Shown piece by piece: positions 34,444 to 45,621 of a DNA stretch of 64,000 nucleotides. How positions within the stretch are numbered: the first letter of the stretch is position 1; each line of letters starts with the position of its first letter. The position numbers and the translations under genes are program-made. The notes under the pieces were generated by a model that was not told the origin of the DNA, made no database searches, and saw nothing but the letters and a program-made list of their open reading frames with translations. Source of the stretch: Corynebacterium frankenforstense DSM 45800 (GTDB taxonomy: Bacteria; Actinomycetota; Actinomycetes; Mycobacteriales; Mycobacteriaceae); assembly GCF_001941485.1 (NCBI RefSeq), contig NZ_CP009247.1, forward strand, positions 1,922,001 through 1,986,000, given 5' to 3'.

Positions 34444-35070
34444 CTAGGCCTCCCCGTCCGCCCCGCCGTCGCGGCGGCGCGGCTCGGCGATGGGCGGCAC
34501 GCCGCCGCCGGGGACCCTGCGGTCGAGCTCCTCGCGGTCGGCCGCGCTCGGGAAGGCGGCCGCGCCGGTCGGCTTGGGCGGGAACTCCGTCCCGCGGCGC
34601 TCGGCGTCGTCGTACCAGTCGGCCAGCAGCTCGTTCTGGAGGGCGAACATCTCGCGCTCCTCGTCGGCGGTGGCGTGGTCGTAGCCGAGCAGGTGCAGGC
34701 AGCCGTGGACGGTCAGCAGGGCCAGCTCGTGGTCGAGGCCGTAGCCGGCGACGTCGGCCTGGCGCTTGGCGAACTCGGGGCACAGCACGATGTCGCCGAG
34801 CATCGTCGGCCCGGGCGCGTCCGCGTCCGGGCGCCCGCCGACGGCGCCGGGGGTGGGCCCGTCCATGGGGAAGCTCATCACGTCGGTGGGCCCCTCCAGG
34901 TCGAGCCAGCGCACGTGCAGGTCCGCGATGGTGTCCTGGTCGACGAGGTAGATGCTCGCCTCGGCCTCCGGGTGGACGTCGAGCTCGCCGAGCGCGAAGG
35001 AGATCACGTCGATGAGCATCTCCTCGTTGACGCCGGGGTAGCCGGACTCGTTGAAGACCTCGATGGCCAT
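34444..35070 (-). CDS. ybeY: Endoribonuclease YbeY
   Basis: Metal-dependent RNase for 16S rRNA 3' maturation and ribosome quality control. The zinc motif is [11 protein letters not shown] (residues about 122-132), preceded by [11 protein letters not shown] and DVMSFPMD. The 208-residue protein carries a Pro/Arg-rich extension of about 45 residues at the C-terminus that the E. coli enzyme lacks. It is packed between phoH (3 bp) and the CorC-type gene (3 bp). Confidence 0.95.
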   Translation of the reverse strand: MAIEVFNESGYPGVNEEMLIDVISFALGELDVHPEAEASIYLVDQDTIADLHVRWLDLEGPTDVMSFPMDGPTPGAVGGRPDADAPGPTMLGDIVLCPEFAKRQADVAGYGLDHELALLTVHGCLHLLGYDHATADEEREMFALQNELLADWYDDAERRGTEFPPKPTGAAAFPSAADREELDRRVPGGGVPPIAEPRRRDGGADGEA

Positions 35071-35073
35071 TGG

Positions 35074-36111
<1,038 letters not shown>

Positions 36112-36122
36112 ACGGGCTGATG

Positions 36123-36878
36123 TTACCAGCGGCCGGTCAGCGCCCCGACGGCCGCAAGTGCCAGTGCCCCGGCCGAGGACGCGCGCGCCACCTCCGGGCC
36201 CAGGCGCACCGGCTGCGCGCCGGCCTGGCGCAGCCTGCCCAGCTCGTCGTCGCCGATGCCGCCCTCGGGGCCCACCAGCAGCACCACGCGCGCGGCGTCG
36301 TCAAGCGGCAGTTCCCGCAACGGGCGGGTGGCGGACTCGTGCAGCACGGCCACGACGGTCTCCTCCCCCGCCTGCGCGAGATTGCCGACGAGTGCGTGCG
36401 TGTCCACCGGGCCGGAAAGGCGCGGCAGGCGCGCGCGACGCGCCTGCTTGCCCGCCTCCCGGGCGCGGTCGGCCCACTTGCCCAGGGCCTTCTCCGCCTT
36501 GCCGGGCTTGCCGCTCCAGCGCGCCACGCAGCGGTCGGCCTCCCAGGCGACGATCTCGTCGGCGCCGGCCTGGGTGAGCAGGTCGACGGCGAGGTCGGCG
36601 TGCGGGGACTTCGGGATCGCCTGCACGACGGTGACCTCGGGGACCGGTGCCGGGTCGACGCCGGCCTCCTCGACCTCGCAGACCAGCCGGTCCTTGCCGT
36701 GCACGGCGGTGACGAGCGCGCGCAGCCGGACCCCCGCGCCGTCGACGAGCTCGACGTGCTCGCCGGGGGTGATGCGCCGGACGGTGACGGCGTGGCGGCC
36801 CTCGGGGCCGGTCAGCTCGACGGTGCGCGGCGGCTCGCCGGCGAGCGGGGCGTCGAGCAGGAAGACGGGCAGCGACAC
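36123..36878 (-). CDS. rsmE: 16S rRNA (uracil-1498-N3)-methyltransferase
   Basis: SPOUT-class methyltransferase that modifies U1498 of 16S rRNA with S-adenosylmethionine. The 251-residue protein has the N-terminal PUA-like domain (PRTVELTGPEGRHAVTVRR) and the knotted C-terminal SAM site LLVGPEGGIGDDELGRL, RLGPEVARASSAG in place of the usual RxLRTETA. GTG start follows GGAGACC. It sits 9 bp after dnaJ and 11 bp before phoH. Confidence 0.94.
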   Translation of the reverse strand: MSLPVFLLDAPLAGEPPRTVELTGPEGRHAVTVRRITPGEHVELVDGAGVRLRALVTAVHGKDRLVCEVEEAGVDPAPVPEVTVVQAIPKSPHADLAVDLLTQAGADEIVAWEADRCVARWSGKPGKAEKALGKWADRAREAGKQARRARLPRLSGPVDTHALVGNLAQAGEETVVAVLHESATRPLRELPLDDAARVVLLVGPEGGIGDDELGRLRQAGAQPVRLGPEVARASSAGALALAAVGALTGRW

Positions 36879-36887
36879 GGCGGTCTC

Positions 36888-38030
36888 CTAGCGGCGGAAG
36901 CGGTTGCGCAGGCGGTCGAAGAAGGACTCCTCGCCGTCGCCCTCCTGGGTCACGCGCGCAGACTCACGCAGGCGGCCGCGGACCTGCTCGAGCAGGTCGC
37001 GGGTCTGGTCGTCGACGTCGGCCGGCACGACGACGTCGATGTGGGCGAGCATGTCGCCGTGGCCGTCGCTGCGCAGGCGCGGCATACCGCGGCCCTCGAC
37101 GCGCACGCGCTCGCCGGGCTGGGTGCCGGCGGCGACGTCGATGGCGACGTCCTCGCCGTCCAGGCCGGTGACGCTGACCGAGCAGCCCAGCGCGGCGTCG
37201 ACCATCGGCACGCGCACGGTGAAGTCCAGGTCGTCGCCGTCGCGGGTGAAGACGGGGTGGCGCCTGGTGGCGACCTCGACGTAGAGGTCACCGGCCGGGC
37301 CGCCGCCGTGGCCGACCTCGCCGGCGCCGGCCATGCGGATGCGCATGCCGTCGGCGATGCCCGCCGGGATGTTGACGGTGATGTCGCGGCGGGCGCGCAC
37401 GCGGCCGCCGCCGTCGCACTTCGGGCACGGGTCCTCGATGACCTCACCGAAGCCCGAGCACTTCGGGCACGGCCGGGCGGTCATCACGTTGCCCAGGAAG
37501 GAGCGCTGCATCTCCTGGATCTCGCCGGCGCCGCCGCACTGGTCGCACTTGACGGGCTTGGCCTTGGAGGCCGAGCCGGTGCCCTCGCAGCGGTCGCAGA
37601 GCACGGCGGTGTCGACGGTGACCTCCTTGCGCAGGCCCGAGTAGGCCTCCTCGAGGGTGATCACCGTGCGCAGCAGGGCGTCGTTGCCCGGCTGGACGCG
37701 CGAGCGCGGGCCGCGGGTGCCGCCCTGGCCGAAGAAGGCCTCGAAGATGTCGCCGAGGCCGCCCCCGGCGCCGAAGCCGCCGAAGCCCCCGGCGCCGGCG
37801 CCCGCCTGGCCCTGCTCCATGGGGTCGCCGCCCATGTCTACGATGCGGCGCTTGTCCGGGTCCGTGAGCACCTCGTGCGCCACGGAGATCTCGCGGAACT
37901 TCTCCGCGGCCTCCTCGGAGGGGTTCACGTCCGGGTGGTACTTGCGGGCGAGCCTCCGGTAGGCCTTCTTGATCTCCTTGTCCGAGGCGGACTTGTCCAC
38001 CCCGAGAATGGCGTAGTAATCGCGGGCCAC
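36888..38030 (-). CDS. dnaJ: Chaperone protein DnaJ (DnaJ2)
   Basis: Hsp40 co-chaperone that delivers substrates to DnaK and stimulates its ATPase. The 380-residue protein has a J domain ([23 protein letters not shown] motif in RKYHPDVNP), a Gly/Phe-rich linker ([20 protein letters not shown]), four zinc repeats [24 protein letters not shown] and CPKCDGGG, and the C-terminal client domain. It starts with GTG at 38030. The 93-bp gap to hrcA contains a 7-bp hairpin (38071-38088). Pairing with hrcA marks it as the second DnaJ of actinobacteria; the dnaK-linked dnaJ is elsewhere. Confidence 0.95.
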   Translation of the reverse strand: MARDYYAILGVDKSASDKEIKKAYRRLARKYHPDVNPSEEAAEKFREISVAHEVLTDPDKRRIVDMGGDPMEQGQAGAGAGGFGGFGAGGGLGDIFEAFFGQGGTRGPRSRVQPGNDALLRTVITLEEAYSGLRKEVTVDTAVLCDRCEGTGSASKAKPVKCDQCGGAGEIQEMQRSFLGNVMTARPCPKCSGFGEVIEDPCPKCDGGGRVRARRDITVNIPAGIADGMRIRMAGAGEVGHGGGPAGDLYVEVATRRHPVFTRDGDDLDFTVRVPMVDAALGCSVSVTGLDGEDVAIDVAAGTQPGERVRVEGRGMPRLRSDGHGDMLAHIDVVVPADVDDQTRDLLEQVRGRLRESARVTQEGDGEESFFDRLRNRFRR

Positions 38031-38123
38031 AGTTGCAACAGATCCTTTACGAGAAACGGGTACAAACGTGCCGGTGTGACTACACCGGTCGATCAGACTG
38101 GCAAGTGTACTAGCAAGACGGGA

Positions 38124-39152
38124 TCACTCACCGGTGAGGACGCGCGAGACGTAGCGCGCCACCGCGGCCACCCGGGCGATGGTGCCCGTGTAGTCCATGT
38201 AGGTCGGGCCGACCACGCCGAGCCCGCCGAGGGTCGCACCCTCCGCGCCGTAGCCGGCGGTGACCACCGAGGCGCCGCGCAGCTCCTCGTTCTCGATCTC
38301 GTCGCCGATGAGCACGCTGACGTTGCCCAGGTCCGGGACGTTGGCCAGCAGCCGCAGGATGACCACCTGCTCCTCGAGGGCGTCGAGGACGACCGGCAGC
38401 GTGTTGGAGACGGCCCCGGCCATGCGCGACAGGTTCGCGGTGCCGGCGAGGATGATGCGGTCGTTGGGCTGCTCGACGAGGGTCTCGATGAGCACCGTGG
38501 AGGCCCGGATGACGGCCTGGCGCACGTCGGCGGGCGCCTCGGCGGCCAGGTGGCCGAGCCGGGCGGAGGCCTCGGTGAGCGTGTAGCCGACCAGCGCGGA
38601 GTTGAGCAGGTCGCGCAGCCGCGCGACGTCCTCGTCGTCGACGGGCGCGTCGAGCTCGACGTTGCGCTGGTCGACCCGGCCGGTGTCCGTGATGAGCACG
38701 AGCAGCAGGCGCACCTGGCTGAGCGCGACGACCTCGCAGTGCTTGACGCGCGAGACGGTCAGGGTGGGCAGCTGGACCATCGCGGCCTGGCGGGTCAGCT
38801 GGCTGAGCAGCTGCACCGAGCGACGCAGCACGTCCTCGAGGTCCACGCCCTGCTCCAGGAAGGAGGAGATGGCCCGCCGCTCCGGCCCGGAGAGCGGCTT
38901 GACGTTGTGCAGCTGGTCGACGAACTGGCGGTAGCCCTTCTCCGTGGGGATGCGCCCGGAGCTGGCGTGCTGCTGCTGGATGTAGCCCTCGGACTCGAGG
39001 ACGGCCATGTCGTTGCGGATCGTGGCCGAGGAGACGTCCAGCTTGTGGCGTTCCAGCAGCGCCTTGGAACCGACGGGCTCCTGTGAGGCGATGTAGTCGG
39101 CCACGATGGCGCGCAGCACCTCGCGGCGGCGGTCGTCGGTGGATAGTGCCAT
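38124..39152 (-). CDS. hrcA: Heat-inducible transcription repressor HrcA
   Basis: Represses groES/groEL (and related) by binding CIRCE. The 342-residue protein has an N-terminal winged helix ([43 protein letters not shown]) and the GAF-like sensor domain, ending [26 protein letters not shown], the usual C-terminus. No CIRCE element is seen upstream of hrcA or dnaJ in this window. A purine-rich GGAGGCGCGGAG precedes the ATG. It forms an operon with dnaJ downstream and hemW upstream (88-bp gap). Confidence 0.96.
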   Translation of the reverse strand: MALSTDDRRREVLRAIVADYIASQEPVGSKALLERHKLDVSSATIRNDMAVLESEGYIQQQHASSGRIPTEKGYRQFVDQLHNVKPLSGPERRAISSFLEQGVDLEDVLRRSVQLLSQLTRQAAMVQLPTLTVSRVKHCEVVALSQVRLLLVLITDTGRVDQRNVELDAPVDDEDVARLRDLLNSALVGYTLTEASARLGHLAAEAPADVRQAVIRASTVLIETLVEQPNDRIILAGTANLSRMAGAVSNTLPVVLDALEEQVVILRLLANVPDLGNVSVLIGDEIENEELRGASVVTAGYGAEGATLGGLGVVGPTYMDYTGTIARVAAVARYVSRVLTGE

Positions 39153-39240
39153 CCTCTCCGCGCCTCCTCTCGCTCGACGTCTTGTGCGGTCGCTGACGGT
39201 CTCCGCCGTCCCTTCGCACCCCGGAGTCTACGCGCCCGGC

Positions 39241-40461
39241 TCAGTCCTCCTCGGCGATGAGCAGGTCGGTGACGATGCCGTCGGCGAGCAGGCGCCCGGC
39301 GTCGGTGACCCGCAGGCGCCCGGCGACGGTCTCGAGCAGGCCGCGGGCCGTGAAGTCGGCGACGGCGGCGTCGGCACGCCCCGAGAGCCAGTCGCGCGGG
39401 ATGCCCCGGGCCAGCCGCAGGCCCAGCATGATGCGCTCGGTGTGGCGGTCGGCCCTGGTCAGCGTCTCCCCGCCGGCCAGCGGCAGCCCGCCCCCGGCGA
39501 CGGCACGCGCGTAGGTGGCCGGGTGCTTGACGTTGTGGAAGCGGGTGTCCACCACGTGCGAGTGGGCCCCGGGGCCCGCGCCCCACCAGTTGCCGTCGAC
39601 CCAGTAGATCTCGTTGTGCCGGCACTCCCCGCCCGGGCGCGCCCAGTTGGAGACCTCGTACCAGGTGAGGCCGGCGTCGCGCAGGCGGGCGTCGATGAGC
39701 TCGTAGCGGGCGGCCAGCACGTCCTCGTCCGGGGCGGGCAGTAAGCCGCGGCGCACCTTGCGCGCCATGGCCGTGCCCTCCTCGACGATCAGGGAGTAGG
39801 CGGAGACGTGGTCGACCCCGGCGTCGAGCACGGCGTCGAGGGTGGCGCGCACGTCGTCGTCGGTCTCGGTGGGCGTGCCGTAGATCATGTCGAGGTTGAC
39901 GTGCTCGAAGCCGGCCGCCAGTGCCTCGCGGGCGGCGGCGACCGGGCGGCCCGGGGTGTGGCGGCGCTGCAGGACCTGCAGGACGTGACCGGCGGCCGAC
40001 TGCATGCCCAGCGAGACGCGGGTGAAGCCTGCCTCACGCAGCCCGGCGAAGAACTCCGGGGAGGTCGACTCGGGGTTGGACTCGGTGGTCACCTCGGCGT
40101 CCGGCGCCAGACCGAAGGAGCCGCGTACAGCGTCGAGGAGGCGGGTCAGCCCCTCGGCGCCGAGCATGCTCGGGGTGCCGCCGCCGACGAAGACGGTGTC
40201 CGCGGCGCGCAGCTGGCCGCGCCGCCCCATGAGTTCCGCGGCACGCTCGAGTTCGACGGCCAGCGCGTCGAGGTAGCTGCCCGGGGAAGCCGAGGTGCCC
40301 AGCTCACCGGGGGTGTAGGTGTTGAAGTCGCAGTAGCCGCAGCGCGTGGCGCAGAACGGCACGTGGACGTAGACGCCGAAGGGCGCGGCGGCGAACTCCG
40401 CGCGCGCCTCGGACGTGGCGGTCTCGGGCAGGGTGAAGGTCTCGGCGGGTGACTGGCGCAT
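39241..40461 (-). CDS. hemW: Radical SAM heme chaperone HemW
   Basis: A 406-residue radical-SAM protein that binds heme and is thought to insert it into target proteins; older annotations call it oxygen-independent coproporphyrinogen oxidase. The cluster motif is CATRCGYCDF (about residue 37; CxxxCxxC). VGGGTPSML and the following TTESNPES are family features, and the extra cysteine of true HemN is absent. The C-terminal HemN_C domain (LGLRLARGIPRDWL) is present. It precedes hrcA by 88 bp and follows a hypothetical gene by 12 bp. Confidence 0.94.
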   Translation of the reverse strand: MRQSPAETFTLPETATSEARAEFAAAPFGVYVHVPFCATRCGYCDFNTYTPGELGTSASPGSYLDALAVELERAAELMGRRGQLRAADTVFVGGGTPSMLGAEGLTRLLDAVRGSFGLAPDAEVTTESNPESTSPEFFAGLREAGFTRVSLGMQSAAGHVLQVLQRRHTPGRPVAAAREALAAGFEHVNLDMIYGTPTETDDDVRATLDAVLDAGVDHVSAYSLIVEEGTAMARKVRRGLLPAPDEDVLAARYELIDARLRDAGLTWYEVSNWARPGGECRHNEIYWVDGNWWGAGPGAHSHVVDTRFHNVKHPATYARAVAGGGLPLAGGETLTRADRHTERIMLGLRLARGIPRDWLSGRADAAVADFTARGLLETVAGRLRVTDAGRLLADGIVTDLLIAEED

Positions 40462-40473
40462 GGCCCGGCCAGT

Positions 40474-41166
40474 CTATCCGGCCGCGCCCCCGGTGCCGGA
40501 GGCGGCGCGACGGCGGGCGGCCACGCGGGCGACCACGGCGTCGATGCGGGCGCGCTCGGCCAGGAAGGCCGGCGGGTGGCTGCCGCGGCGGGCGCGGGCG
40601 TAGGCCGGGTAGGCCTCGGCGACGGTGGCGCACCAGCCCTCGACGGCGACGTGCACGTCGGCGGCGAGGCGGGCCAGGAAGTGCGGGTAGCTGAAGGAGT
40701 CGAGGTCGCGGGCGACGGTGTCCGTGCGCTCCAGCAGGTGCTCGACGAGGGCGGCCAGGTGCCCGGTGGTCGCGGTGGTGCGCCCGTCCAGGGCGGCGGC
40801 GAGCTCGGCGACGACCACGGGGCCGGTCAGCGGGTGGCCGGCGAGCAGGTCGGCGGCCGTGAGCTGGCCGGGGCCCTCCGCGGCGGGCGCGGCGGCCGGG
40901 CGGTCGAAGACGCTCAGGGTCCCGGAGCGCACCCCGGAGGTCAGCGCCTGGCGCAGGCCGACCAGTTCGCCGAGGACGACGCGGGAGTCCGCGCGGCCCT
41001 CGCCGGCGATGACGTCGAACTCGGCGAGGCAGTCGTGGACGAGCTCCACGTCGAAGTCCGCCACAGCCTCGGCGAGGTTCTCGATGTAGGAGGCGACCTC
41101 GTCACCGATGTCGTAGAGCTCCTGGGTGAGCTCGCGGTGGCGCAGCTCTGCCGCGAAACGCTGCAT
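40474..41166 (-). CDS. Conserved hypothetical protein
   Basis: A 230-residue helical, soluble protein of no recognised family. It has an N-terminal acidic helical part (RHRELTQELYDIGDEVASYIENLAEAV as read in two pieces), a middle Ala/Leu-rich part, and a basic C-terminus (VVARVAARRRA). The ATG at 41166 was chosen; a longer frame to 41262 would add a low-similarity, Arg-rich stretch, and GAGGT lies just before the ATG. It is the first gene of the leftward block and would be transcribed from the 144-bp gap after fadD15. Confidence 0.6.
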   Translation of the reverse strand: MQRFAAELRHRELTQELYDIGDEVASYIENLAEAVADFDVELVHDCLAEFDVIAGEGRADSRVVLGELVGLRQALTSGVRSGTLSVFDRPAAAPAAEGPGQLTAADLLAGHPLTGPVVVAELAAALDGRTTATTGHLAALVEHLLERTDTVARDLDSFSYPHFLARLAADVHVAVEGWCATVAEAYPAYARARRGSHPPAFLAERARIDAVVARVAARRRAASGTGGAAG

Positions 41167-41310
41167 GACTACCTCGGTGCTCCTTTCCGACGGGATCCCC
41201 CGCCGTCCCCGCGCGGGAACTCTAACCTTGAAGTTCTCCTTGAGACTTCTGCCGACAGCCACAGACTCTATGGCAGTCCGCGGGGAAATTCCCGACGGCG
41301 CGCCGGGCGC

Positions 41311-43224
41311 CTAGCGGCGGTAGATCTTGTCGATCGCGTCCGCGTAGCGCTCGGTGACCACGTTGCGCTTGACCTTCAGCGTCGGGGTCAGCTCGTTCTG
41401 CTCCTCGGTCAGGTCGCGGTCGAGGATGTAGAACTTCTTGATGCCCTCGGCGTGGGAGACGGTCAGGTTCGCCTGGTTGATGGCGTCCTGGATCTCCGCG
41501 CGCAGCGCCGGGTCGGCGGCGACCTCGCGCACCGAGCGGTGCTCAGGGATGTTGTGGTCCATCTTCCAGCGGCCCAGCTCCTCGTCGTCGAGGGTGAGCA
41601 GCACGCCGATGAAGGGCTTGCCGTCGCCGACCACGAGCGCCTGGCTGATCAGCGGGTGGGAGCGCAGCATGTCCTCGAGCGGCGCCGGGGAGACGTTCTT
41701 GCCGCCGGCGGTGACGATGAGGTCCTTCTTGCGGCCGGTGATGAAGATGTAGCCGTCCTCGTCGATCTCACCGAGGTCGCCGGTGTTGTACCAGCCGTCC
41801 TCGAAGGATTTCTCCGTGGCCTCCGGGTTCTTCCAGTACTCCTTGAAGACCCAGGGGCCCTTGAAGAGGATCTCGCCGATGTCGTTGATCTTGACCGAGC
41901 CACCGCCGAGCGGGCGGCCCACGGAGCCGATCTTCTGGTCCTCGAAGTCGACGGAGGCGGCCGCGCAGGTCTCGGTCAGGCCGTAGCCCTCGAAGACGCC
42001 GAGGCCGATGCCGCGGAAGAAGTGCAGCAGCTCGCTGCCCATCGGCGAGCCGCCGGTGATGCAGTACTCCACGCGGCCGCCGACGGCCTCGTGGATCTTC
42101 TTGTAGACGAGCTTGTGGTACAGGCGGTGCTGGGCCTCCTGGTAGCGGTTGGGGCCCGCCGGGGTGTCCATGGCCTTGGAGTACTCGATGGCGGCCTGCT
42201 CGGCGCGGGCGAAGATCGCACGCCCGACGGGGCCCTTCTCCGCGGCCTGGGAGGCGGCGGCGTTGCGCACCTTCTCGAAGACGCGCGGGACACCGAGCAG
42301 CAGGTTCGGCCGGAAGCGGGCCAGCTGGACCTGCAGGGTGTGGGTGTCCGGCCAGTGCGACTGCAGGCAGCCGACGACCACGCAGGCCAGGGAGACCGCG
42401 CGCGCGAGCACGTGCGCCAGCGGCAGGTAGGTCAGCACGGACTTGCCCGGGGCCACGGCGTTGGCGGCGATCGGGTTGGTCAGCAGGGCGCGCACCTGGG
42501 AGAGCCAGTTGTAGTGGGTCTGCACGCAGCCCTTGGGGCGCCCGGTGGTGCCGGAGGTGTAGACGATCGAGGCGACGTCGGAGGAGCGGGTGTTCTCGAT
42601 GCGCTCCCAGACCACGGCGTCCTCGAGGCCGCGGCCCTCGAACTTGAGGGTGTCCACGCCGGCGGAGTTGATCTCCACGATGCGGCGCAGCTGCGTCGGC
42701 GAGTCCACCAGGCGCGGGTTGCCCTCGGAGTCGAGGACGAGGTTGCGCATCATGTCGGTGTGCTCGCCGGTCTCGGTGACGGCGAAGACGGCGCCGGAGT
42801 CCTCGACGATCCACTGGATCTGCGCGGCCGAGGAGGACGGGTAGATCGGCACGAGCACGGCGCCGGCGGCCGAGATGGCGAAGTCCAGCAGCGACCACTC
42901 GTAGCGGGTGGCGGCCAGCAGGATCACGCGGTCGCCGGGCTCCACGCCGTTGGCGATAAGCCCCTTGGCCACCTCGAAGATCTCCTCGAGGAACTCCTCG
43001 GAGGTGACGTTGACCCACTCGTAGTTGTGCGGACGCAGGAAGCTGATGCCGTAGGGGCGGTCACGGACCTGGTCGATGAACGCGGTCAGGACGGTCTCGT
43101 TCGGCCCGACCTCGAATTCGGCCGGGGTGGAGAACTCACGCCCCGCGGACGCCACGGGCGCGGCGTCGGGGGTGTGGTCGTCCCGGGTGGTCGGCTGGTC
43201 GGCCTCGGTCACAGTGGTGCTCAC
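41311..43224 (-). CDS. fadD15: Long-chain fatty-acid--CoA ligase (FadD15 type)
   Basis: An acyl-CoA/AMP synthetase of 637 residues that activates long-chain fatty acids. The AMP-binding motif is IVYTSGTTGRPKG (about residue 190); further motifs are GYGLTETCAA (about 400), YNTGDLGEIDEDGYIFITGR in two parts (about 487) and the C-terminal Lys region LTPTLKVKRNVV. Fatty acid activation is expected at the membrane; corynebacteria need it for exogenous fatty acids and, with FadD32-type enzymes, for mycolates, but this is the FadD15 (eukaryote-like ACSL) clade. GTG start at 43224 follows GAGGAAA. It is divergent from malQ. Confidence 0.93.
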   Translation of the reverse strand: MSTTVTEADQPTTRDDHTPDAAPVASAGREFSTPAEFEVGPNETVLTAFIDQVRDRPYGISFLRPHNYEWVNVTSEEFLEEIFEVAKGLIANGVEPGDRVILLAATRYEWSLLDFAISAAGAVLVPIYPSSSAAQIQWIVEDSGAVFAVTETGEHTDMMRNLVLDSEGNPRLVDSPTQLRRIVEINSAGVDTLKFEGRGLEDAVVWERIENTRSSDVASIVYTSGTTGRPKGCVQTHYNWLSQVRALLTNPIAANAVAPGKSVLTYLPLAHVLARAVSLACVVVGCLQSHWPDTHTLQVQLARFRPNLLLGVPRVFEKVRNAAASQAAEKGPVGRAIFARAEQAAIEYSKAMDTPAGPNRYQEAQHRLYHKLVYKKIHEAVGGRVEYCITGGSPMGSELLHFFRGIGLGVFEGYGLTETCAAASVDFEDQKIGSVGRPLGGGSVKINDIGEILFKGPWVFKEYWKNPEATEKSFEDGWYNTGDLGEIDEDGYIFITGRKKDLIVTAGGKNVSPAPLEDMLRSHPLISQALVVGDGKPFIGVLLTLDDEELGRWKMDHNIPEHRSVREVAADPALRAEIQDAINQANLTVSHAEGIKKFYILDRDLTEEQNELTPTLKVKRNVVTERYADAIDKIYRR

Positions 43225-43390
43225 TTTCCTCGCTCCATCGCTCTGGGGTGCATGTACGGGGTACCCCCGCGACGGCGAAACAGGACGGAAACATGAAGAT
43301 TCCCTCACAATGTACCGCATCGCGGGGAGGCGCTATCTGCGGCTTCTTTCCCGAACATACGTGAGCCTCGGGACACATGTGCGCAAATCG

Positions 43391-43404
43391 GTGAATCAGT
43401 TCAC
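43391..43404. promoter_or_regulatory. GlxR/CRP-type palindrome between fadD15 and malQ
   Basis: GTGAATCAGTTCAC has CRP-family half-sites at the right spacing (GTGA-N6-TCAC). Its centre is about 75 bp upstream of the expected malQ start and 174 bp from the fadD15 start codon. The 248-bp divergent region shows no gene. Confidence 0.55.
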
Positions 43405-43472
43405 AGCATCCGGCCCCCCGCGACTCCCCCACGCCGGGACAGGTGACACATCTGCATGTCAGAATGGGCTCC

Positions 43473-45608
43473 GTGACTTCCCGGGACCTCTTGCACGAGT
43501 TGGCCGACTCCTACGGCATCGCCACCACCTATGAGGGCAGCGGCGGCGAGCACGTCGTCGCCGGGGAGGCGACACTGACCGACCTCCTCGCCGCGATGGG
43601 CGTGGACACGGCGGACCCGGCCGCCGCCCTGGAGCACCGCCGCGACGAGCTGGCCTCCCGCCCGCTGCCGCCGACGGTCGTGGCCACCGAGGGCTTCCCC
43701 TACGTCTTCCCCGTGCACGTGCCCGACGGCTGGCCGGCCGAGGTCACGGTCGAGCTCGAGGACGGCGCGCGGCGGCCGGCCGCCCAGCGGGAGAACTGGA
43801 CGCCGCCGCGCGAGGTCGACGGCACCGTCTGGGGCGAGGCGAGCTTCGAGGTCCCCGCCGACCTGCCGCAGGGCTGGCACCGCCTGCACCTGACCGCCGG
43901 AGACAACGGCGAGCTGACCGCCGAGGCCACGCTCGTGGTCACCCCGGAGCGCCTCAGCGGCGCCGCCGAGCTGGTCGAGCACCCGCGCGCCGGCGTGATG
44001 GCGCAGCTGTACTCGGTGCGCTCGCGCGAGTCCTGGGGCATCGGCGACTTCGCGGACCTCGGCGCACTGGCCGAGACCGTCGCCGCCGAGGGCTTCGACT
44101 ACCTGCTGGTCAACCCGCTGCACGCGGCCGAGCCGGTGCCGCCGGTCGAGGACTCGCCCTACCTGCCGACCACCCGCCGCTACGTCAACCCGATCTACCT
44201 GCGCGTCGAGGACGTGCCCGAGTTCGGCCAGCTCGACGCCGAGCTGCGTGCCGACGTCGCGGAGATCGCCGAGGAGTTCCAGGCCGCCGACACCACGGCC
44301 GACATCCTGGAGCGCAACCCCGTCTTCGAGGCCAAGCTCGCCGTCCTGCGCGAGCTGCACGCCCTCGAGCCCACCGCCGGGCGCGCCGCCGCCTTCCGCG
44401 ACTTCGTCGCCCGCGAGGGCGAGGGCCTGGTCGACTTCGCCCGCTGGTGCGCCGACCGCGAGTTCGACCCGTCCCGCTCCGCCGAGCGCGGCGCGCACGC
44501 GATGGACGAGCCGGGCGAGGACGAGTACCGCGACACCGTCGACTTCCACATGTGGCTGCAGTTCCTCTGCGACGAGCAGCTGGCCGCCGCCCAGGCCCGC
44601 GCCAGGGCCGCCGGCATGTCCGTCGGCGTGGTCGCCGACCTCGCCGTGGGCACGCACCCCGGAGGTGCCGACGCCGCGGTGCTCGCCGACGTGCTGGCCC
44701 CGCAGGCGTCCGTGGGCGCTCCCCCGGACGGCTACAACCAGCAGGGCCAGGACTGGTCCCAGCCGCCGTGGCACCCCGAGCGCCTCGCCGAGGCCGGCTA
44801 CGCGCCCTGGCGCGACATGCTGCGCACCGTGCTGCGGCACGCCGGCGGCATCCGCGTCGACCACGTGCTCGGCCTGTTCCGCCTGTTCTGGATCCCGCGC
44901 GGCAAGCGCCCGGCCGACGGCGCCTACGTGCACTACGACTTCGAGGCCATGCTCGGCATCCTCGCGCTCGAGGCCGAGCGCGCCGGCGCCGTGGTCATCG
45001 GCGAGGACCTGGGCACCTTCGAGCGCTGGGTCCAGGAGGCCCTGGCCTACCGCGGCGTGCTGGGCACCTCGGTGCTCTGGTTCGAGGGCGAGCCCGAGGG
45101 CGGCGCTCCCCTGGCCCGCGAGCACTACCGCCGCCTCGCACTGGCCTCGGTGGGCACCCACGACCTGCCGCCGACGGCGGCCTACCTGGAGGGTGTGCAC
45201 ATCGACCTGCGCGACGAGCTGGGACTGCTGCTGCGCCCCGCCGAGGCCGAGCACGCCGAGGACCTCGCCTGGCAGAACCGGGTGCTCGACGCCGTGCGCG
45301 AGGCCGGCTGCTTCGAGGGCGACCCCGGCGAGTTCGCCGGGCGGCTGCGCGACGAGCGCGGCGACGCGGTCGCGCTCATCGAGGCGCTGACCCGCTTCAT
45401 CGCCGGCACCGCCTCGGCGCTGACCTGCACCCAGCTGGTGGACATGGTCGGCGACCGGCGCACCCAGAACCAGCCGGGCACCACCGGCGACCTCTACCCC
45501 AACTGGCGCCTGCCGCTGTGCGACGGCGCGGGCGACCCCGTCCTCATCGAGGACCTCCCCCGGAACCCCATGTTCCGCCGCATCGCCGCCGCGGCTGTGC
45601 GGCGCTGA
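43473..45608 (+). CDS. malQ: 4-alpha-glucanotransferase
   Basis: Amylomaltase (GH77) that transfers glucan units between maltodextrins, producing glucose and longer chains. The 711-residue protein has the corynebacterial-type N-terminal extension (about 160 residues), then the GH77 barrel with GVMAQLYSVRSRESWGIGDF, the nucleophile Asp region RVDHVLGLFRLFWIP, the acid/base GEDLGTFE and VGTHDLPPTAAYL. The GTG at 43473 is chosen because CAGAAT (43460-43465) lies 7 nt before, typical of leaderless mRNAs here; a GTG at 43443 and an ATG at 43464 are in frame upstream. Divergent from fadD15. Confidence 0.95.
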   Translation: MTSRDLLHELADSYGIATTYEGSGGEHVVAGEATLTDLLAAMGVDTADPAAALEHRRDELASRPLPPTVVATEGFPYVFPVHVPDGWPAEVTVELEDGARRPAAQRENWTPPREVDGTVWGEASFEVPADLPQGWHRLHLTAGDNGELTAEATLVVTPERLSGAAELVEHPRAGVMAQLYSVRSRESWGIGDFADLGALAETVAAEGFDYLLVNPLHAAEPVPPVEDSPYLPTTRRYVNPIYLRVEDVPEFGQLDAELRADVAEIAEEFQAADTTADILERNPVFEAKLAVLRELHALEPTAGRAAAFRDFVAREGEGLVDFARWCADREFDPSRSAERGAHAMDEPGEDEYRDTVDFHMWLQFLCDEQLAAAQARARAAGMSVGVVADLAVGTHPGGADAAVLADVLAPQASVGAPPDGYNQQGQDWSQPPWHPERLAEAGYAPWRDMLRTVLRHAGGIRVDHVLGLFRLFWIPRGKRPADGAYVHYDFEAMLGILALEAERAGAVVIGEDLGTFERWVQEALAYRGVLGTSVLWFEGEPEGGAPLAREHYRRLALASVGTHDLPPTAAYLEGVHIDLRDELGLLLRPAEAEHAEDLAWQNRVLDAVREAGCFEGDPGEFAGRLRDERGDAVALIEALTRFIAGTASALTCTQLVDMVGDRRTQNQPGTTGDLYPNWRLPLCDGAGDPVLIEDLPRNPMFRRIAAAAVRR

Positions 45609-45621
45609 CGCGGCGCACCCG

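Noticed and set aside
39153..39240. CIRCE element upstream of hrcA
   Set aside because: No TTAGCACTC/GAGTGCTAA-like inverted repeat is present here or before dnaJ.
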